The notes beneath the pieces were generated by a model. The model was not told the DNA's origin and made no database searches. It saw nothing but the letters and a program-made list of their open reading frames with translations. This document shows positions 1 through 14,800 of a stretch of 64,000 nt of DNA, piece after piece; position 1 is the first letter of the stretch; the number at the start of each line of letters is the position of its first letter. The position numbers and the translations under genes were made by a program. Source of the stretch: Orthonyx spaldingii (Eukaryota; Chordata; Aves; Passeriformes; Orthonychidae). Location: contig VZTJ01000298.1 in NCBI GenBank assembly GCA_013397795.1, positions 95,979-159,978 of the forward strand, read 5' to 3'.

Positions 1-22
1 TTTTTTTTTTTTTTTTTTTTTT
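1..22. repeat. poly(T) run at the window edge
   Basis: The window opens with 22 T before unique sequence begins. It may be longer outside the window. It could be a simple homopolymer or the reverse complement of the A-tail of a retroposed sequence lying to the left. CR1 elements do not end in poly(A), so a CR1 origin is unlikely. Confidence 0.8.
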
Positions 23-3000
23 GCCCAGCTAAGCATAGCTATTCTAACCCAAAGCAATACCTTTCCCTACAAACTTTGTCTTGCTTAAAGGCAGCAGGTG
101 TTTTGCATTTTGCCAAGTACCAATTGATAGTTCTCAGCAATGCTGAAAAGGTCTTTTATCCATTAGTCATTTATTACCTTGACATACATAAATACACTGT
201 TTGTGATTAAATGAACCCTGTTTTGGTTAAAAAATAATGCTTTCCTCATTACTATGTAAGTGCTACTCTTAATTAAATTCTTTTATTTTGGTCCTGAGTG
301 TACCTACATCAAGATTAAAAATCCTCTCTTCACCTTTTTTTATTCTATTGTTTCCATCAATTTTGTTACAGCTCTTTCAGAAACACTTTGGAATCTTTCT
401 GCAGATTATCTTTGATTTCCTGTATTTGAATTTCTGTATCCTGATAATCACATTTTCACTGTTACTGAGGTGTGCTCATTTGTGCATTAGTCTCATCTCT
501 AGACAGTTGTGTTTCTATTAGATTATTTGCAGGTTACACCCTCTGTATCATTTTATTTATTTATAGCGGAGGATTCCAAGTAGTGAATTTTTCTAGCTCA
601 ACTGAATCTTTGCTGTAAGCAATTTCATGTTTTCCTCTATAAAGATTGATGCTGTCATTGATGCCAGAGTTGCTGTGGATTATTAGTTTATTTCTAGCGG
701 GTGTACTCATGTGGCAAAACAGCTGCTGCTGCTGTGACTGAAATTGCAGTGTGAAAAAATTTGCTCTCGTCTTAGAGTTATTGTCTTGCATTACAAGGCA
801 AGAGTTGCTTCATATAATTACAGTAAATTACAGGAATCAGAGCTGGGATTCTGGGAGCATTCTGGATACTTCTTATCAGAGTTAAGGTCTGAGCGTGGTG
901 TTACATGGTGACATCCAACACGTTCTGTTAGGGCTCAAAGTTAGGAAGTTGTTTTTCCCAACTAAGCAAACAATCAGATATGAAATACCCAGTCCAATTT
1001 TAATTACTTTTATTGCTACAAACACCCAGGTCTTCAAATAAATGGAATTTTAAGTTTTTGAGTGGATGCTTATGACAGGCATTGATAGTCCAGTACTTGA
1101 TGGAAAATATTTTTAAAACTCCTACTGGTTTCAATAACAGGATGAAGTGCATAGCTCTATAAGAACCGATGTTTAGACTTGCTATATCTACTTTTTCACT
1201 CGTTTTTAGTGATCACCAGTAGGGCACAGAAGAGCAGCCATAATGTTGTGACTGATGGGAAGCTTTTGTTGATGTAGGCAGCTGGATAACCTCCAGATCC
1301 CGAACTTAAATACCCCATCCATCTTTTGAGCTGCTCCACGTCCAACCCTACATCAGGAAATCACACTGATGATGTTTGTACTGTCTGGTGTTAGCCATCA
1401 GAGTAGCTCAGTTAGGGTGGTAGACATGACTCATGTTTTACTGTGTCTACCACAAAAAGGTACAGAGCTGGAAATTGCAATGTGTGTAATGCAGTGCATA
1501 CTGAGAGGACAAAAGAAAAAGTGTATATAATATACTGTTATGTTTAGTACCAGATTAATGAATACTGCAAAGTGTTCTCTGTTAGAGGACATCCTCAGAA
1601 GTGGCTCTTACGCACCTGCAGTATTTCCTTCCTTGAGAGAGAGAGAGAGAGAGAGAAACTGATTAGTGGCACATAGTCCTGCTTTCCATTACCTTGGGAT
1701 TTGGGAAGATCATTTATGTCCTGCTGTGTCAGTTCTGTTCTCATTTGCTCTGACTTGCACACTGATGCTGCCTTGCGGTGCTTTTCTGCTTGGCCATCGG
1801 ATGGCTCATTTGTGAACTGCCTTCAAATTGTTCAGCTCTGATCAGTTTGGAGTAGGATGTTTGTAGCTATCATCATCTTGGAAGTATCATGACAAGAGCC
1901 TAAGAATATTTGGCATGTGAGAACTGTGGGAACTGCAAGATGCTGATGCACCCTCTTCTTCCCTGAAAAGAGAAAAGCATCAAACATTTTTTTTTGAAGC
2001 TGGCACAGACATATTTGAGCAAAAAAGGTGTTGTACTAGCTTGACCAAGTTTGGCTGAAATTCCTGTAGAAATAAAGACCTGAAAAGATTTTGACAACCA
2101 GATAATTGATATTTGTCCTTCAGCAAGGTTAAAAAGAAATGTGAGCATTTTTGGGGTGTCATTATTTTTGTGTATGCCCATATATGCTATTTCTTTCACA
2201 TTTCGTAAAGATTTATCAAATTAGAGCCACAAGTTGCTAAAGTTCAGACCATTTCTATTTTGGAATATATTATTAGTATTATATTCTCTCTTGTAAGTTA
2301 TCCATAACCACTTTCTAATTACAATGCTAATATTTTTCTTTCTCAAAAATAACTTTGTTCTACTTACAACCAAAACCACAAATGCAAGAGGAAAAGAAGC
2401 CTGAGTTAATTGAAGCATGAGGCAACATGGGTTTCATTAAGCTAAAATTAATTAGCTATAAATCAGCATACCTACATTAGTTGTGTCTGTCTTTCTGATG
2501 TACATATGTATTCTAAATTGTTCTAAATGCATATATATACATAAATCTTTATGTTCTAATTAATTCTAAAATGTTTTCAATTATTAATCAGTTTAATGTA
2601 AGTAGGGAGGTGAAAAATTAATAAGTATCTTGATCTGTTCATGAAAGATATTCCAGAGACAAAAATATATGCAGTGATTATTATGTGGGTCAGATACAGC
2701 TGTGTCTTCCACTTTAGACACTCTGAATTATACATGTCTGAGTTGCCACAAAATTTTTCCTTTCAGTGCCAGGGATAATTCAGAATCCCAAAAGAGTGTC
2801 TTAATCCATAGCAGTATTGAAACAATATAAGTACCAGTCTGAAATCTTGAAACTATATGGTCTAATGAGCAATAAGGAATAATGCATCAGAAGTGTATAT
2901 TAAATGTTTAATATTTGCTCAACGTTTCCATTGAGTATGTATTTGACTTTATCATTGTACCATCTGTCAGTAGACCAGAAATCTGGCTTTTTCCAGTACA

Positions 3001-5716
3001 CAGCAGTTCTAGAGGATGCAGTCAAAAGTAACCTCCTCCCCTTCAAATTTTCCACCCCCAAATCTCATACCAACCTCTGTCTTGCATTATTGAAGTGAAG
3101 GCTCTAGGTTTCCGGGTGGTTTTAAGTAAGTAAACTTTTTAAGCTATTAAGTTTGGGGGTTTTTTTTAACCATTGAATGGAATATTTACTGACAAAACTA
3201 TTTCTTTTCCTTCTACTGTTTGTATAAATATATGGCTTTCCATCAGTTATTACCCAGTTTTTCCTGATGAATAAATAACTCAGTAGTAGAATATGCCACT
3301 GGTAGAATTGTAGCGTGAAGAGACAAAGGTAAAAATGATCTGTGTAGTGGATCTTGGTGATAATGGTGATGATATGATGATGATACTATCAGACATAATG
3401 GAACGAAACTCATTCATGGATACAAGAATATATTTCAGTGTAGCTTTTATTGATGCTAAATACACCTGTCATAATCTGAGAGGTGAATGTTAATCATATG
3501 ATAATAAGTGCAGAAGTCCTGGATCCTGATGGAACAGAGTGCCCCCAGCTTCCCACTCTTACATACCTTCTCTCTGTAGGTACTGTGGTGTCAGTGGAGA
3601 GGGTCTTGGTTTATATGGGTAAAGCTGGGGTTAGAGCTGATCTCTTTGATTTTACCTTGCTCTTTAAACACAATTACTCTGTATGTACATATTAAATACA
3701 AGTATTTATTTGAGGCTTTATAATAGTGTGTACTGTACAATCCTTACTGGCTCCTAAAGCAAGTGGTAAAATATGATGAAAGACAGGAGACTTAAGAAAT
3801 TAACAGCAGCATTTGGCATGCACATTGTCTGGAGCACACTGGTACTGGGTAGGGGAAAAATGTCGTGACATTTCTAGCACTGCCTCTAGATCAGAATATT
3901 CGGTTAAGGAGGATTTTTATGAAGTGTGGAAAAGCAATTTTCCTTCCTGCAGGGGTTGTATTGCTGCAGTCAGCTCTCAGAGGTTTGGGTCATGGGTGAA
4001 TGACTTTCAAAGAGCTAATCATTGTTCCTAGGTAGAAGACAGAGATATAGATTGACATTTTGTTCTCTCACAAGAGGTCCTGCACAAACACTTTTTACTG
4101 AATTCAGTCCACCACAGAGAACACGGTAGGGTAGATAGGGGAAGATAGGCCATAATAAATGATATAACCATAATAGCGAAGGATAGACAAAGAAGCAAAC
4201 ACCATTACCCCGTAGTACTCCATTCGGTTCTGCTCTAGGTATGTTCCCCATATTAAAATAAACAGGATTATTTTATTACTTAAACACTGTGGAAAGTGCT
4301 GTGAGTAATACCAGACAGAAAAAAAAGGCAAAAAAAGACTGATCAGTTCTAGAATAAAGCAATACACTGCAACCACCATTCGGTGCTTCTGTTGATAATG
4401 AATCTGCTCACACTAAGGCTGCTGCTTCTTTTGAAGAAATGAGGGGTTTGAATGGCAAACAATCATGAGGATCAACTGAAATCATAATTGTGTGGCCAAA
4501 GTTACATTATAACGTTAGATATTAAAATGGCTTTTAAGGTTTGAGGATGTTTTGTTTCTGTAGCTTAGCCTGCCACTAGCATCCTGATGTTCACTTGAAC
4601 AGTTGAAACAGATCTGTCACCAGCAAAAGCTGTAAGTGTCATGACAATAGTAAAGAGATATGGAAAGACAGCTGGACTGCTGCAGATGTGGACTTCAAAC
4701 ATGACAAGACTTTTGACTGACAGAAAAGTGGAACAGAGGCAGAATTCTCCAAGGTCTGTTATCTTTGCACTTTTCTCTTCTTGTGTTCCTCTGTATCTCA
4801 GTACCTTTTATCATTCTGTTATTGTGCTTTGCAACTGTACTATAGTGTCCAATGTTACAGCTTTTTATTCCCACAATTTCATCTGGTTTTCTGTCCATTC
4901 AAAATATTTTCTCTTAGTTTTATTGGAGAAATCAGAATAAAAAGATACAATATTGTTATATTTATAGGCAGATACAATAGGTACAGTAAGAATTAGAGAT
5001 TGTATTAAGAAAGAGGAAGCAAAAAACCAGTATGTTGAAAAAGGCTCTGTTTTAATGGATGTTCCATGGTTCTTTTAGTTTATTTTGTGTAATTCGAATA
5101 TTAAAAAATTTAAAAACTTTTGAAAAATGAGATACTATTACCAAATTTCTTCAATCTGAACTATTTAAATCAACAGAAATAGAGCACAGCATTTGTCATT
5201 ATAAAATAATTGTAAAATTCTGTAATAATACTGAAAAAAGTAATTAAACTATTCTTTCACAAATTTTAATGTAATCAGTATGTTCCTAGAAAGATTTTCA
5301 CTGTAGTTAAGCCAACAATTTCTGAAATAAAAGGCTGGGAGGAGACCTAGTAGAAAACTTTCAAAATGCTTTAGTACAAAGCAGTTTTATAGAAATTTCA
5401 TGAGATAGATTAGATTGAAGTGATTGTTTGCCAAGAAATAAGCACAAGTCTGAACAGAGTTGCTCAAATGAAAGTTTTCTGTGCAGATGATGTAGAGAAA
5501 ATGAAACTGCAGACCTGGAGCCCACTCAACATGCAGTCACCTTCCTACCATTTTTGTGTTGGAAAGTAGATGTGGACTGTTGCAGAACAATCTCTTGGTT
5601 CCTGTTGTATACATTTAGATAATGCTACTTACCTCTGGCTTTCCTAGTTTAATTCCTACAGGTACTACTGCACTCCATCAGATACCCTGGCTGCTGCCCC
5701 AGTCAGCAAAGGAAAG
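23..5716. other. gene-free AT-rich stretch
   Basis: No exon, RNA gene or transposon is recognised here. Open frames are under 100 codons and rich in Phe, Leu, Ile and Ser, as expected from T-rich DNA. Small landmarks are a (GA)11 tract at 1635-1656, an AT-rich patch with ATATATATAC near 2530, and a GATGAT-rich patch near 3360-3390. Intergenic or intronic sequence is the simplest reading. Confidence 0.6.
1635..1656. repeat. (GA)11 microsatellite
   Basis: Uninterrupted GA dinucleotides, 22 bp, flanked by CCTT and AACTGATT. It is an ordinary dinucleotide microsatellite, likely polymorphic in length. Confidence 0.95.
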
Positions 5717-5804
5717 TCACACACACACACACACACACTCACACACACACACACACACACTCACACACACACACACACACACTCACACACACACACACAC
5801 ACAC
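5717..5804. repeat. 22-bp higher-order repeat, four units of TC(AC)10
   Basis: Four perfect units of TC followed by ten AC dinucleotides lie head to tail at 5717-5738, 5739-5760, 5761-5782 and 5783-5804; a fifth TC at 5805 starts the flank. The TC interruptions are therefore spaced exactly 22 bp apart. This is more ordered than a usual imperfect CA microsatellite and suggests that a 22-bp block was duplicated as a unit, by unequal exchange or slippage in 22-bp steps. Read as protein it gives only a His-Thr run, which is not a gene. Confidence 0.95.
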
Positions 5805-8800
5805 TCCTGGTCAGCTTAGGCCAACTAAGATGATGGCTAACCTACGTCTCTCTTTTCTCTCTTTTTTTTTTCTTTTTTAAGAGGTCTAGAAACACAGAAG
5901 TTCTACAAATAGGAGGATGCATAAAATAGGAGCTCAATGTGCACACCAAATTATATCTGATTGCCTGTAGGCTGAACAACCACATATTACCCAGCTGTAA
6001 ACACATTTTAATTCTGTTATTTTTATATAATTTGTCAGACTGTACATTATTGGATAGTAAAGAGGCTTCGGTCTTAGTGTGTGGTCTTCTGTAGTCAACT
6101 GGAGTACTTACTAGTGAGGAAACAATGAGGCAGTCTGCAGCTGCCATAATGCTTTTGCTAAAAATAATGTTTTCATGTGTCTGCCTTAGTACTGACTTAT
6201 TGTAGCTTACCTGTTGCCTCATGAAAACTCACTTTGGCTTTTTTAAATCCTGAAATTTTGCACCAAAGTAGAATTTAAATGCAAAATTACCAGACATTTC
6301 AACTGAGTATTTCTTTTCCTCGCTGCAGACTTTAGCACAGATTTTACTAAGATTTACACTTTCTTCTTTTAATTTGTGTTGTATTCTACCATCTTATTAC
6401 TGTCTGCTTCCTGATTAAGCTGCTGTTTGCTGGACAGTCAGTTTAGAATTTGGGATAACTAAGATTTTAATCCTAGAGTGGGTGTCTTCTTATGGGCCAG
6501 TGGAATTTGGTGTTGCTAGCATTTGTTATAGACAATAATACTAACACTAATTGTTCAGGCTCACTAATTGATATTTAAGTCATTAAGGCATAAAAAGTCT
6601 GCAGTTTCAAAGGAATAAAGTCCTAGAATGCTAAGGACAGAATCTTGGTGAAAATCTAGAGAAAAACCCCAAGATTTTTATTTGCCCCTGATCTTCAGCA
6701 AGGAAAATAAGTGTAATTCCCCCCTCCCCCCCTGCTTAGGTACAGTGTCAGATTAACAAAGAATCTAAGCAAAAATCTGCCTTTTAGAAGCATCTCAATG
6801 TGTTCTTCTAAAGGAGTCAGTTCAGATCCAGACATGATTTTTCTTTCTATTTTATTCACACCCCCCTGCCCTTTCTCAGACTAACACCAGGATCTAGGTC
6901 ACTATCACGTCTATTGGTCTGCAAGGTTGTCTGTTCCCTCCTGTGACAAGATGCAGAGCGGAATACAGCTTTGGTGTGTAATACCTTAGGCCATCTTATA
7001 ATGAGCTCCCATAAAACATCCAAAAAATTCTAAACTAAAAAAAAGCTAAACTTTATTAAAATAAATAGTTGCTTTTCTACTTCTTTATATAAAGAAAACT
7101 TGAGGCAACTTGAGGTGACACAACAGAAAAAAGATTTATGCATTGTTCTCTTCTTGTCCACTATCACTGCAGACACACCCTAGGTTCGAGCTGCTGGGTA
7201 CCCACAATTTCTGTGTAGTCCTGTTTGGGAAGTTCTTTCCAGTCTTTCTGGAGACAGGGCATTCTTTTTTGTGAATGTCCTGTCTATTCCTTCTTGTGTT
7301 CCCCTCTGGCTTTCTATCCCTTGGACATGCTGAGTTACCTCCTGTTATGTGGAGCAGGCTTCCTCCTCAAACAGTCTTTTCAAAGGAATAGAACACATAA
7401 CAGAGGACACACAAATAAAACCAACACTGTGTTGTTGCATAGCTAGGGACAATGGCAGAGAGAACTATAATCCAAAGGTATTAATATATGAAATTAATTT
7501 CTAATAGTTTGTATGCCCCATGTGTGTGTGCACATATGCATATCCATGGGCATGGGTTTATGATTCTTTCCAATAGCTGCTGAACCCTTGTATTGGTTTT
7601 TCTGTTAAGAATTAATTGAAGTAAAACTCTGAGGTAACAAAAGACAGCTTGCTCAGCCTTTCCATTGTCTTCCTTACCAAAAATAACAACTGCAAGTAAC
7701 AATGATGATAAAGTAAATCCTGCTTTTTATGGTAAAATTTACAATTGACTAATAGTGATATCTAAAACATATCAATTGCATCATGGTAGTTTCAAATTTC
7801 AGCAGAGCTACTTTTTCATGACCCCATGAGCTTGCAAAAACTAAGCCCAGGGTCTTTGGGTGGATTCACAAAGTCAATGCAGGCAGCATCCAAAGCAATT
7901 TCAGTTTCACTGTCAGGCTTTTCATGGTATCTCCCTGGCCATCTGAAGTGCTTAAAAAACTTCCCTTTCAGAACATGCCATCATTCAAAAATAGTATTGC
8001 AGAATACATTTTATAATAATCTTCCTTACACCTGTGATTTTCATCCACTTTGTCTTTAACTGTCCAGAGCACGTTCTTTTAGACCTTATATTAAGGACTG
8101 CGTAGCAAGTCCATTCATACACATTCCTCATATTCCAGCAGGGTTTCTCTCATTATCTGTTTGCACCTGGAAGGTGTGTAATGAATTTCAGGAAAATAAT
8201 TTACTCTTCTGCCTCCCTCCTGCCCTCCTACAATTATTCTCACAGGTGTTATTGGTGGAGTTACTAGTAGTAATCCAATGGGTTCTTTTGTAGAACAAAA
8301 TTTCTTCATCATCCAGTGGGACAAATAAGTTCCTTGTATTGCTTCAGTGTTTTCACTTACCATGTACACTACAAGGTAATATATTTTAAATATATTATTT
8401 AATGAAGTTCAAGCTATCCAACAAAATCCCATGGTACTAAATTAGTTTAATATTTAGTACCCATTTGTGTTGTCTTGGGTCCAGGTGTAGACCAGCAATC
8501 ACAGCAATCGTCACTTGGTGGAGCCAGATTACTCTGCAAGTGAATGTGCTTTGCAAATAGCTTGCAGAAAAGCTGTCAAAGACAGGATTTATAAATAGTA
8601 TTTTGGAGGAAGATAATAAACAAATGGTGGGGTTTCAATTCATCCTTTTAGGAATTAGAAGCTTTGCTTTTAATTACTCTAGCACAGAAGTAATGGACTT
8701 GCTAGCCAAAGTAAAAGCTATCTCCTTTTGCTGGAATAAAGCGGGAATACAGTGTTGGTATATTCCATAATGTACATGCAGACCTGCAAGGATGAAGCAA

Positions 8801-11800
8801 TAGCTGTCAATCTTGGTACAGTTTTTAAAAATTCAGCTTGTTAATGTTTATACATTATTTCCCTACTAATATTTTAAATTTATGCTCTCCTTGTATCTCT
8901 CTTTTAAGTGTTCTTCATAAAATCTAGTAAGAGACCTAATTTATTTTTGGTGTAGAGAATAAATTATACTTAGAGGTGAAAAGGAGGGGATACCACACTG
9001 TAAACACCTTCTTTATACTCTGCTAAGTACACAGAGCCCTCAGCAACGTTCCCTCAAACTTGTTTCTTTTCCATCTGTAAGAATGGGACACTCTTTAAAG
9101 AAGTGTCACAGCAGAAGCACGACTCATTCTTATTCTGCACTGTATGTATTGTGCACACTGTAACAAAGAACCTGGGGAATTTATGGCTTTCTCTGCCATC
9201 GTGATACTCAGCGATCAGAGGTTACTACTGGGAGTATGTGTATTTTCTGGTGGTTTTATGTGTTGTTTTTTTTTTTATTATTACTCTCACTTCTTAGTGT
9301 TTGTGTGCATTGAATTCCTCTGAGACAGATGGATAAAGATAGATATTTTTGAGGAGTTGTTCTGACTAGCATGTGAATAAAATCTTACACTTTCAATATA
9401 ATCCTTAGGCTTGTCAGATCTCATTTACTGGGAATAGGCTCTGTCATTTGAGCTCAAGCTTCATATTTTATTGCATAATATATTGAGCACATAGCTCTTT
9501 CCTGGTTGGTGAACCCCTGTGCCAAAAGGAGCCTGTTTGCCAAATCAACCATCTGTTGACAGATATATCTGGCAACCAAGGTTATAGAACAGGAGAGAAG
9601 CCACAACACTGGGGAGAAGAGCTTAAGATTGGCCAACTAGAGGGGTTTATGCTTTGAAATCCAAGTTAAAAGACAAAATTCTCAGTGACATAATGGCATC
9701 ACAGTCCCACACATTGTATGTCTTCACTCCCAGCTCCTGTGTGTGTTTTTAGAAGTACATCTGCTTCCGTGACCCGCCAGTCAGATGAAAGTTGAGATTT
9801 TCAAGCCTTTGACATACTGGCAAACCTGGCACAGAGTGTTCTTATAACTTTTCCTATCCTAGTATGAAAAAGTGAGAAACTACATGAAAATCTGGTGTTA
9901 CAGCTTCCTAGACTGTACATACAAAATCATACTAGGGACATTTTTCAGAACTACTAAGATTTTAAAAATAATTAGATTTCGTCAATTATTTTTGCATAGA
10001 ACCCATTCTTTCTCAGTGAATGAAAATATACATCATGAAAAAAACCCATATTTCTAGAACATCCTAATTTGTACCTGTGGGTAGCAACAGGATTTTTGTT
10101 AGGCAGAATTAAAAATTACTGTATTTCTCCCCTGCGAGGGAGGGGGGAAAAAAGTATATTCAACCTTCATGTAAACAACAGATCACATTTTATGGAAGAC
10201 AGCAATGACATTACTGGTGAAAAAGACAAAAGGTCAAACAGAAGAAAATATACAGAAGTGATTTTCCCACCTACACAAGGGCAGGATGTGCTCTGTTAAT
10301 GCTGGAAGATGGAATAGGGGCAGGATAAATGCAGAGTGTTGGTTTTGCACATCCAGAATAGCTGGAAAGAGCCCTTCTGGTGGCCTCTTCCTGGATCATT
10401 GTCCAGAACTTCTATTCAGGCGAAATGATGACAAGTGTTAAATTTTGCTGTGCTTTTCCAGATAATGAAGTCTATGGAGGTTTGGGGGCTTTTATTTGGT
10501 TTTGTTTTGTTTCTAACTGGATAGGTCTTTTTTATACTTTTGGTGACACCCTGGCAATTTGCATTTTATTTTCCCTGTTTTTCCTTAGGATAAGCAGTAC
10601 TTATGACAAGTCACACAGGATATTTGATATCCTTGAGCAGGGAAGACAATTTTTAAAATTTCTTTCTTTTTCTGATTTTCTGCTTTCCCTCTGTGATACC
10701 ATTTGAACAGCTGTATCTAGCTCTGCCAACAAGGGAGAGAGGTTCTCAGCTGAAGGGTTTTAAAAGTTCATTAATTTAATTTATTCTGCCTCTCCAAAGG
10801 AGATTTGCGTTGTCATTGGAATAGTAGCTCTTATTTGTTTCTTTCCCTCTTCCTTCCTCCCCAGTTGAATTGCAGATTTACAAACAAAATCCCTGATTTC
10901 ATGCATTTTCTAACTGGCATGTCTAGGTTCATTCCTTTTATATAAACTACTTGATTTTATGTGCTCTTATTTTCATTCAGTTTATTGCTCTTTTCTTTTT
11001 TTCTATTCTCCCTGTGGTTTTGTATCATCAGGAAATTTCACTTCTTACCGAACGCATCTTCATCCAGGTTAAAAGGGAGAGACAGTCAATCAGTCAGTAA
11101 ATCCCTACTCTGAAAACACAGCACCAGCTGTAGCTCAATTAAACTCAACACTTGAATAGTTCACAAGAGAACCCACACTTGTATACACACATTAATCAAA
11201 TAAATCCATTTTAACCTGTAGTCATATTCCAAACTTTCAGTTAATAGCTTGGACAGTAAAGTGTGGGCTGGAGATATGTGATGCAAATAGCAGATAATTA
11301 AACCTTCTCAGCATAATGTTTAATGTCCTGATATGCACACTAAACAAGGTATGCTGAAGGAACCTAAAATATATGGAGTTTATATGCCTAAATGTTGATG
11401 AACACTTTTGCTGAGTAATACAAACAACTCAGCTGTTCAGAACTGCTTGACATGTTTCTAGTTTGAAAATAGAGAAAAATATTTTAGCTTTTACTTTTTT
11501 TCCCTAGGATTGTCAATGCAACAGTTTGTAGAAAGAAGACTATTTCTTTACATGTTCTTAAGTCAGCTTTAAAAACATTGTAAATAAAGTTATGCTTACA
11601 CGATTGAGACAGAATGTCTGCCTGCAGTTCTTAATTCTGCAGATTTTAAGAATAATTCCCAAGGATCAATGATTTCATAATCCATATTTGGAACAACTGG
11701 TATATAACAGTATGTACTTTAATCCTGCTGACTCCACATTAATGACCCATGCTGCCTTGACCATGGAACAGTACAGTATGGACAGCAGACCCCTACTAAA

Positions 11801-14800
11801 GAGCACTCTAGCTAAAAAACACCCCAGTCTGTGGAGAATACAGGCCACGTCAGACTCTATTCTAGCTTTCTAGTCTCATTAATTAAATCTGTTCTGAACA
11901 GACTTCAGACAAGGTCAGGCTGGCCATGCTGATTGCGATTTAGAATGTGTTCCAAAAGGAGCATTACTGCCACTGGTTGGGAATATTTTACTGAAATTAC
12001 TTTTGTCATTAAATGACTGACTGTCAAACTGAAGTATATTTAGCTTAGTTTGGGACAGCTATCTTGACCCCGTGCTGGAGAGAGATAAAGATGGACAAGC
12101 AGATGTCCCAAACCACAACAATCAAGTTCACAAACTGTAATGGGATCAAGTCCTGGCTGCAGTAAAATGTTTGAGTGTTTATAGATAGGATATATATGCA
12201 AGAGTTCCACCCCAAGACAATCTGGTGCTCATGATATGTTAGAAAAAGGCTTAAATTTATACCCCTTCTTTAGAGCAGGTTGTACAACATATTGAACCTG
12301 ATCTGGAAGTGTCAGGAAAAGCATGCTTTCTCTTGGTGAAAACCTTCAAGAAGTTTGATTTTCACACTCATGTGGAGTGAAAAATGCTTGAAATGTGGAA
12401 TTACGTGAGAAAATACTTTTTTTCACAGCTGTAGTTAAAATCCCTTTTTCTCTGAAGTGATGGGGAACATTTTTTGGTGATAGACTAGTAGGCACAGCCG
12501 TGACAATGTTTTGCTTGTCACAGGCCATTGGCAATGATCCTCCCTTGGGCTGACAGCAGCGATCCAGACAGATCACTTCCCACACCCTCTGCAGTAATTG
12601 AGTTGGATTGCTTGAAATTAAATCATGTGCTCTTTGTCTGGCTGTTTCACCTTGCACCCAAACATTCTCAGTTCCAAGCAGAAAAAATCCTAACCTGGAA
12701 ACCTGGGAAGTTATTAGAGACATCCTGTGGTAATGATGCCACCATTCCTTCTTTTGTCTTGTGGCCTGTGTACTGACACTAAGAGAGACACCAAGTTTGC
12801 TCCAGAACAAACTTAAATCAGTGGATTGGCTTTAATGTCTATGGATCAAGTCCCAGCAGAAGTCTGAAAATAAAACTCTAGCACTTTGCAAAATATTATT
12901 AATTTAGTGGTGAAAAGGTTTGCTATATAATTGGTAAATAACAGGAAATTTTCCAACCCTAGCTTAAAATCTTTACGTCACTGACGCTTCCTAGCTCCAA
13001 AATAGTTTTTATAGAGGATTATAGTAGTGCTCAAGGTTCTGAAAATCACTGGTGTATTCTTTCAGATGCTCCTAGGTATCTGCTTGCATTTGAAAAGCAC
13101 TGACAGTTCTGAACTCTGATTAAGGCATGATTTATGGTATGAAAAACTTGAGCATCCTTTGGTAAAAGGAAAAAAAAAACCTGTTCGAAAGCTGTTGCTC
13201 CAGTTCTGAAACTTAAATAAATGTATTACCCATTTTTATTCAGTATAATTCTAAATAGAAGCACTGAAAACAGGGCCATAGGCTACAGGGTGGCACAGCT
13301 TTAAGGTGGCGAGTGAAGTAACTTGTGGATATTTAGAAGTGCTCAACAAAGCATAAATTACAACAAGGATTGGAATACAGGAAAAACTCTGATGCCTACA
13401 AATAACTGAATGTTTCCCGAGGGCATAAACATTAATGACTTTAATTAGATTATAATTGCTCGTGGAAGCGTAGTCTTGCACAAGATAAAAATACCTGACA
13501 TTGCTTTTGCAACTAGGCAACTGCATCAGAAGTACAAGAAGGTTTAATGTTAAACAGAAGTTATTTACTAAATATAAGGTGGTGCACAGTGTATGCTCTG
13601 TTTTCAGCACATACTCATATGTTTTTCAGATGGCAGCACTGCTTCATATATTTGGCACTGAGCTGTAGTTGTTGGAGTTAGAGATTGAATTAACTGAAAG
13701 GATAACAGATGGCAACAGTGTTTGTTTAACCGAGGGTCTTCAGGGCCCTATGCATTTTATTTTCATCAGTACACTTGCAAAAAGATGTCTCAGTGACAAT
13801 TCTTAGAATACCCTATCCTGGCCTTGAGTGAAGATCTAGATATTCACCCAATATTTATAGCTCTACAAATTAAAATCCTGATTTAGGTTAATGAATTACA
13901 TTTCAGCTAAAATAGTCCTGTCACATTCCAGGAGGTTTGATACACCAGATTATCAGGCGTGTGTGCAACATGGCCACATGATACCTATGTTCTTTTGCCC
14001 ATTCTGGAAGCCAGCTGGTTGCCAACCTGTAAAAGTCACAGTAGGGAAGTTCAGGTGATTAAAAAAAAGTGACTTTATTCTCAGTATAGGAATTGAGAAG
14101 CTTTAACCCTCAGCTGCAGTCTTGCTGGAACATTACCTCTCATGGAATCTTTGTTCTCTTGGCTATGCAGTGGCATAACCACACCAAGAAGAGTGCAGAG
14201 CATCTCCTGCCTCCTTAACTTATAGTCAAGTGATTAAGTTTCCTGTCAAAATAAGTTTTAAACCCCTGAGGTAAACAAAAAATGCGTTCTGCTCTCTTCC
14301 ACGCTGTTTAAACATACTAGCCACTAAGCAATTACTGATAGAAGACAAGGGCCATAACAAAAACCTTTACAGTGAAAAGATGCAGCTGCTGCACATTGGT
14401 TCAAAATCCTGTGCAAATCAGAGAATCCCTGCTGTCTTAGCATGGGACAGATATATATCAGGTGTCCTACTCCTAGCTTCTCATATGGATGGATCCTCTG
14501 TCCAGTCATGTCTGCTCCGGTAGAGGTAGAAGGATCCACCATTACTCGCATCTCTTCACACTATTAACAAGATGAAAGATTTTTTTGGTATTGGTTTTCA
14601 CAGGAAGTGGTTACATGAGGACTTCACAATTAGGAAATATTATGAAATAATCAAAATGGTTAAAATGTATGAATCTCTCTGTTCTGTGTTTATATTGGTA
14701 TTAAAAACTTCCAAGAAAAGTTTAAAAATGTAATACAAATATATAATACATAAAAAATCTAACACTAGATCTGACATTAATCTGAAACATAGCCTGAGGC

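Noticed and set aside
3360..3400. TGATGA-type motifs resembling a C box of a C/D snoRNA.
   Set aside because: They are part of a GATGAT-rich simple patch; no paired terminal stem or suitable D box was seen.
5622..5819. Open frame with a long His-Thr run.
   Set aside because: It is the translation of the CA higher-order repeat, not a protein.
12346..12810. Longest open frame in the window (154 codons, minus strand).
   Set aside because: No domain, no splice or start context, an overlapping frame on the opposite strand, and lengths near this are expected by chance in 64 kb of six frames.
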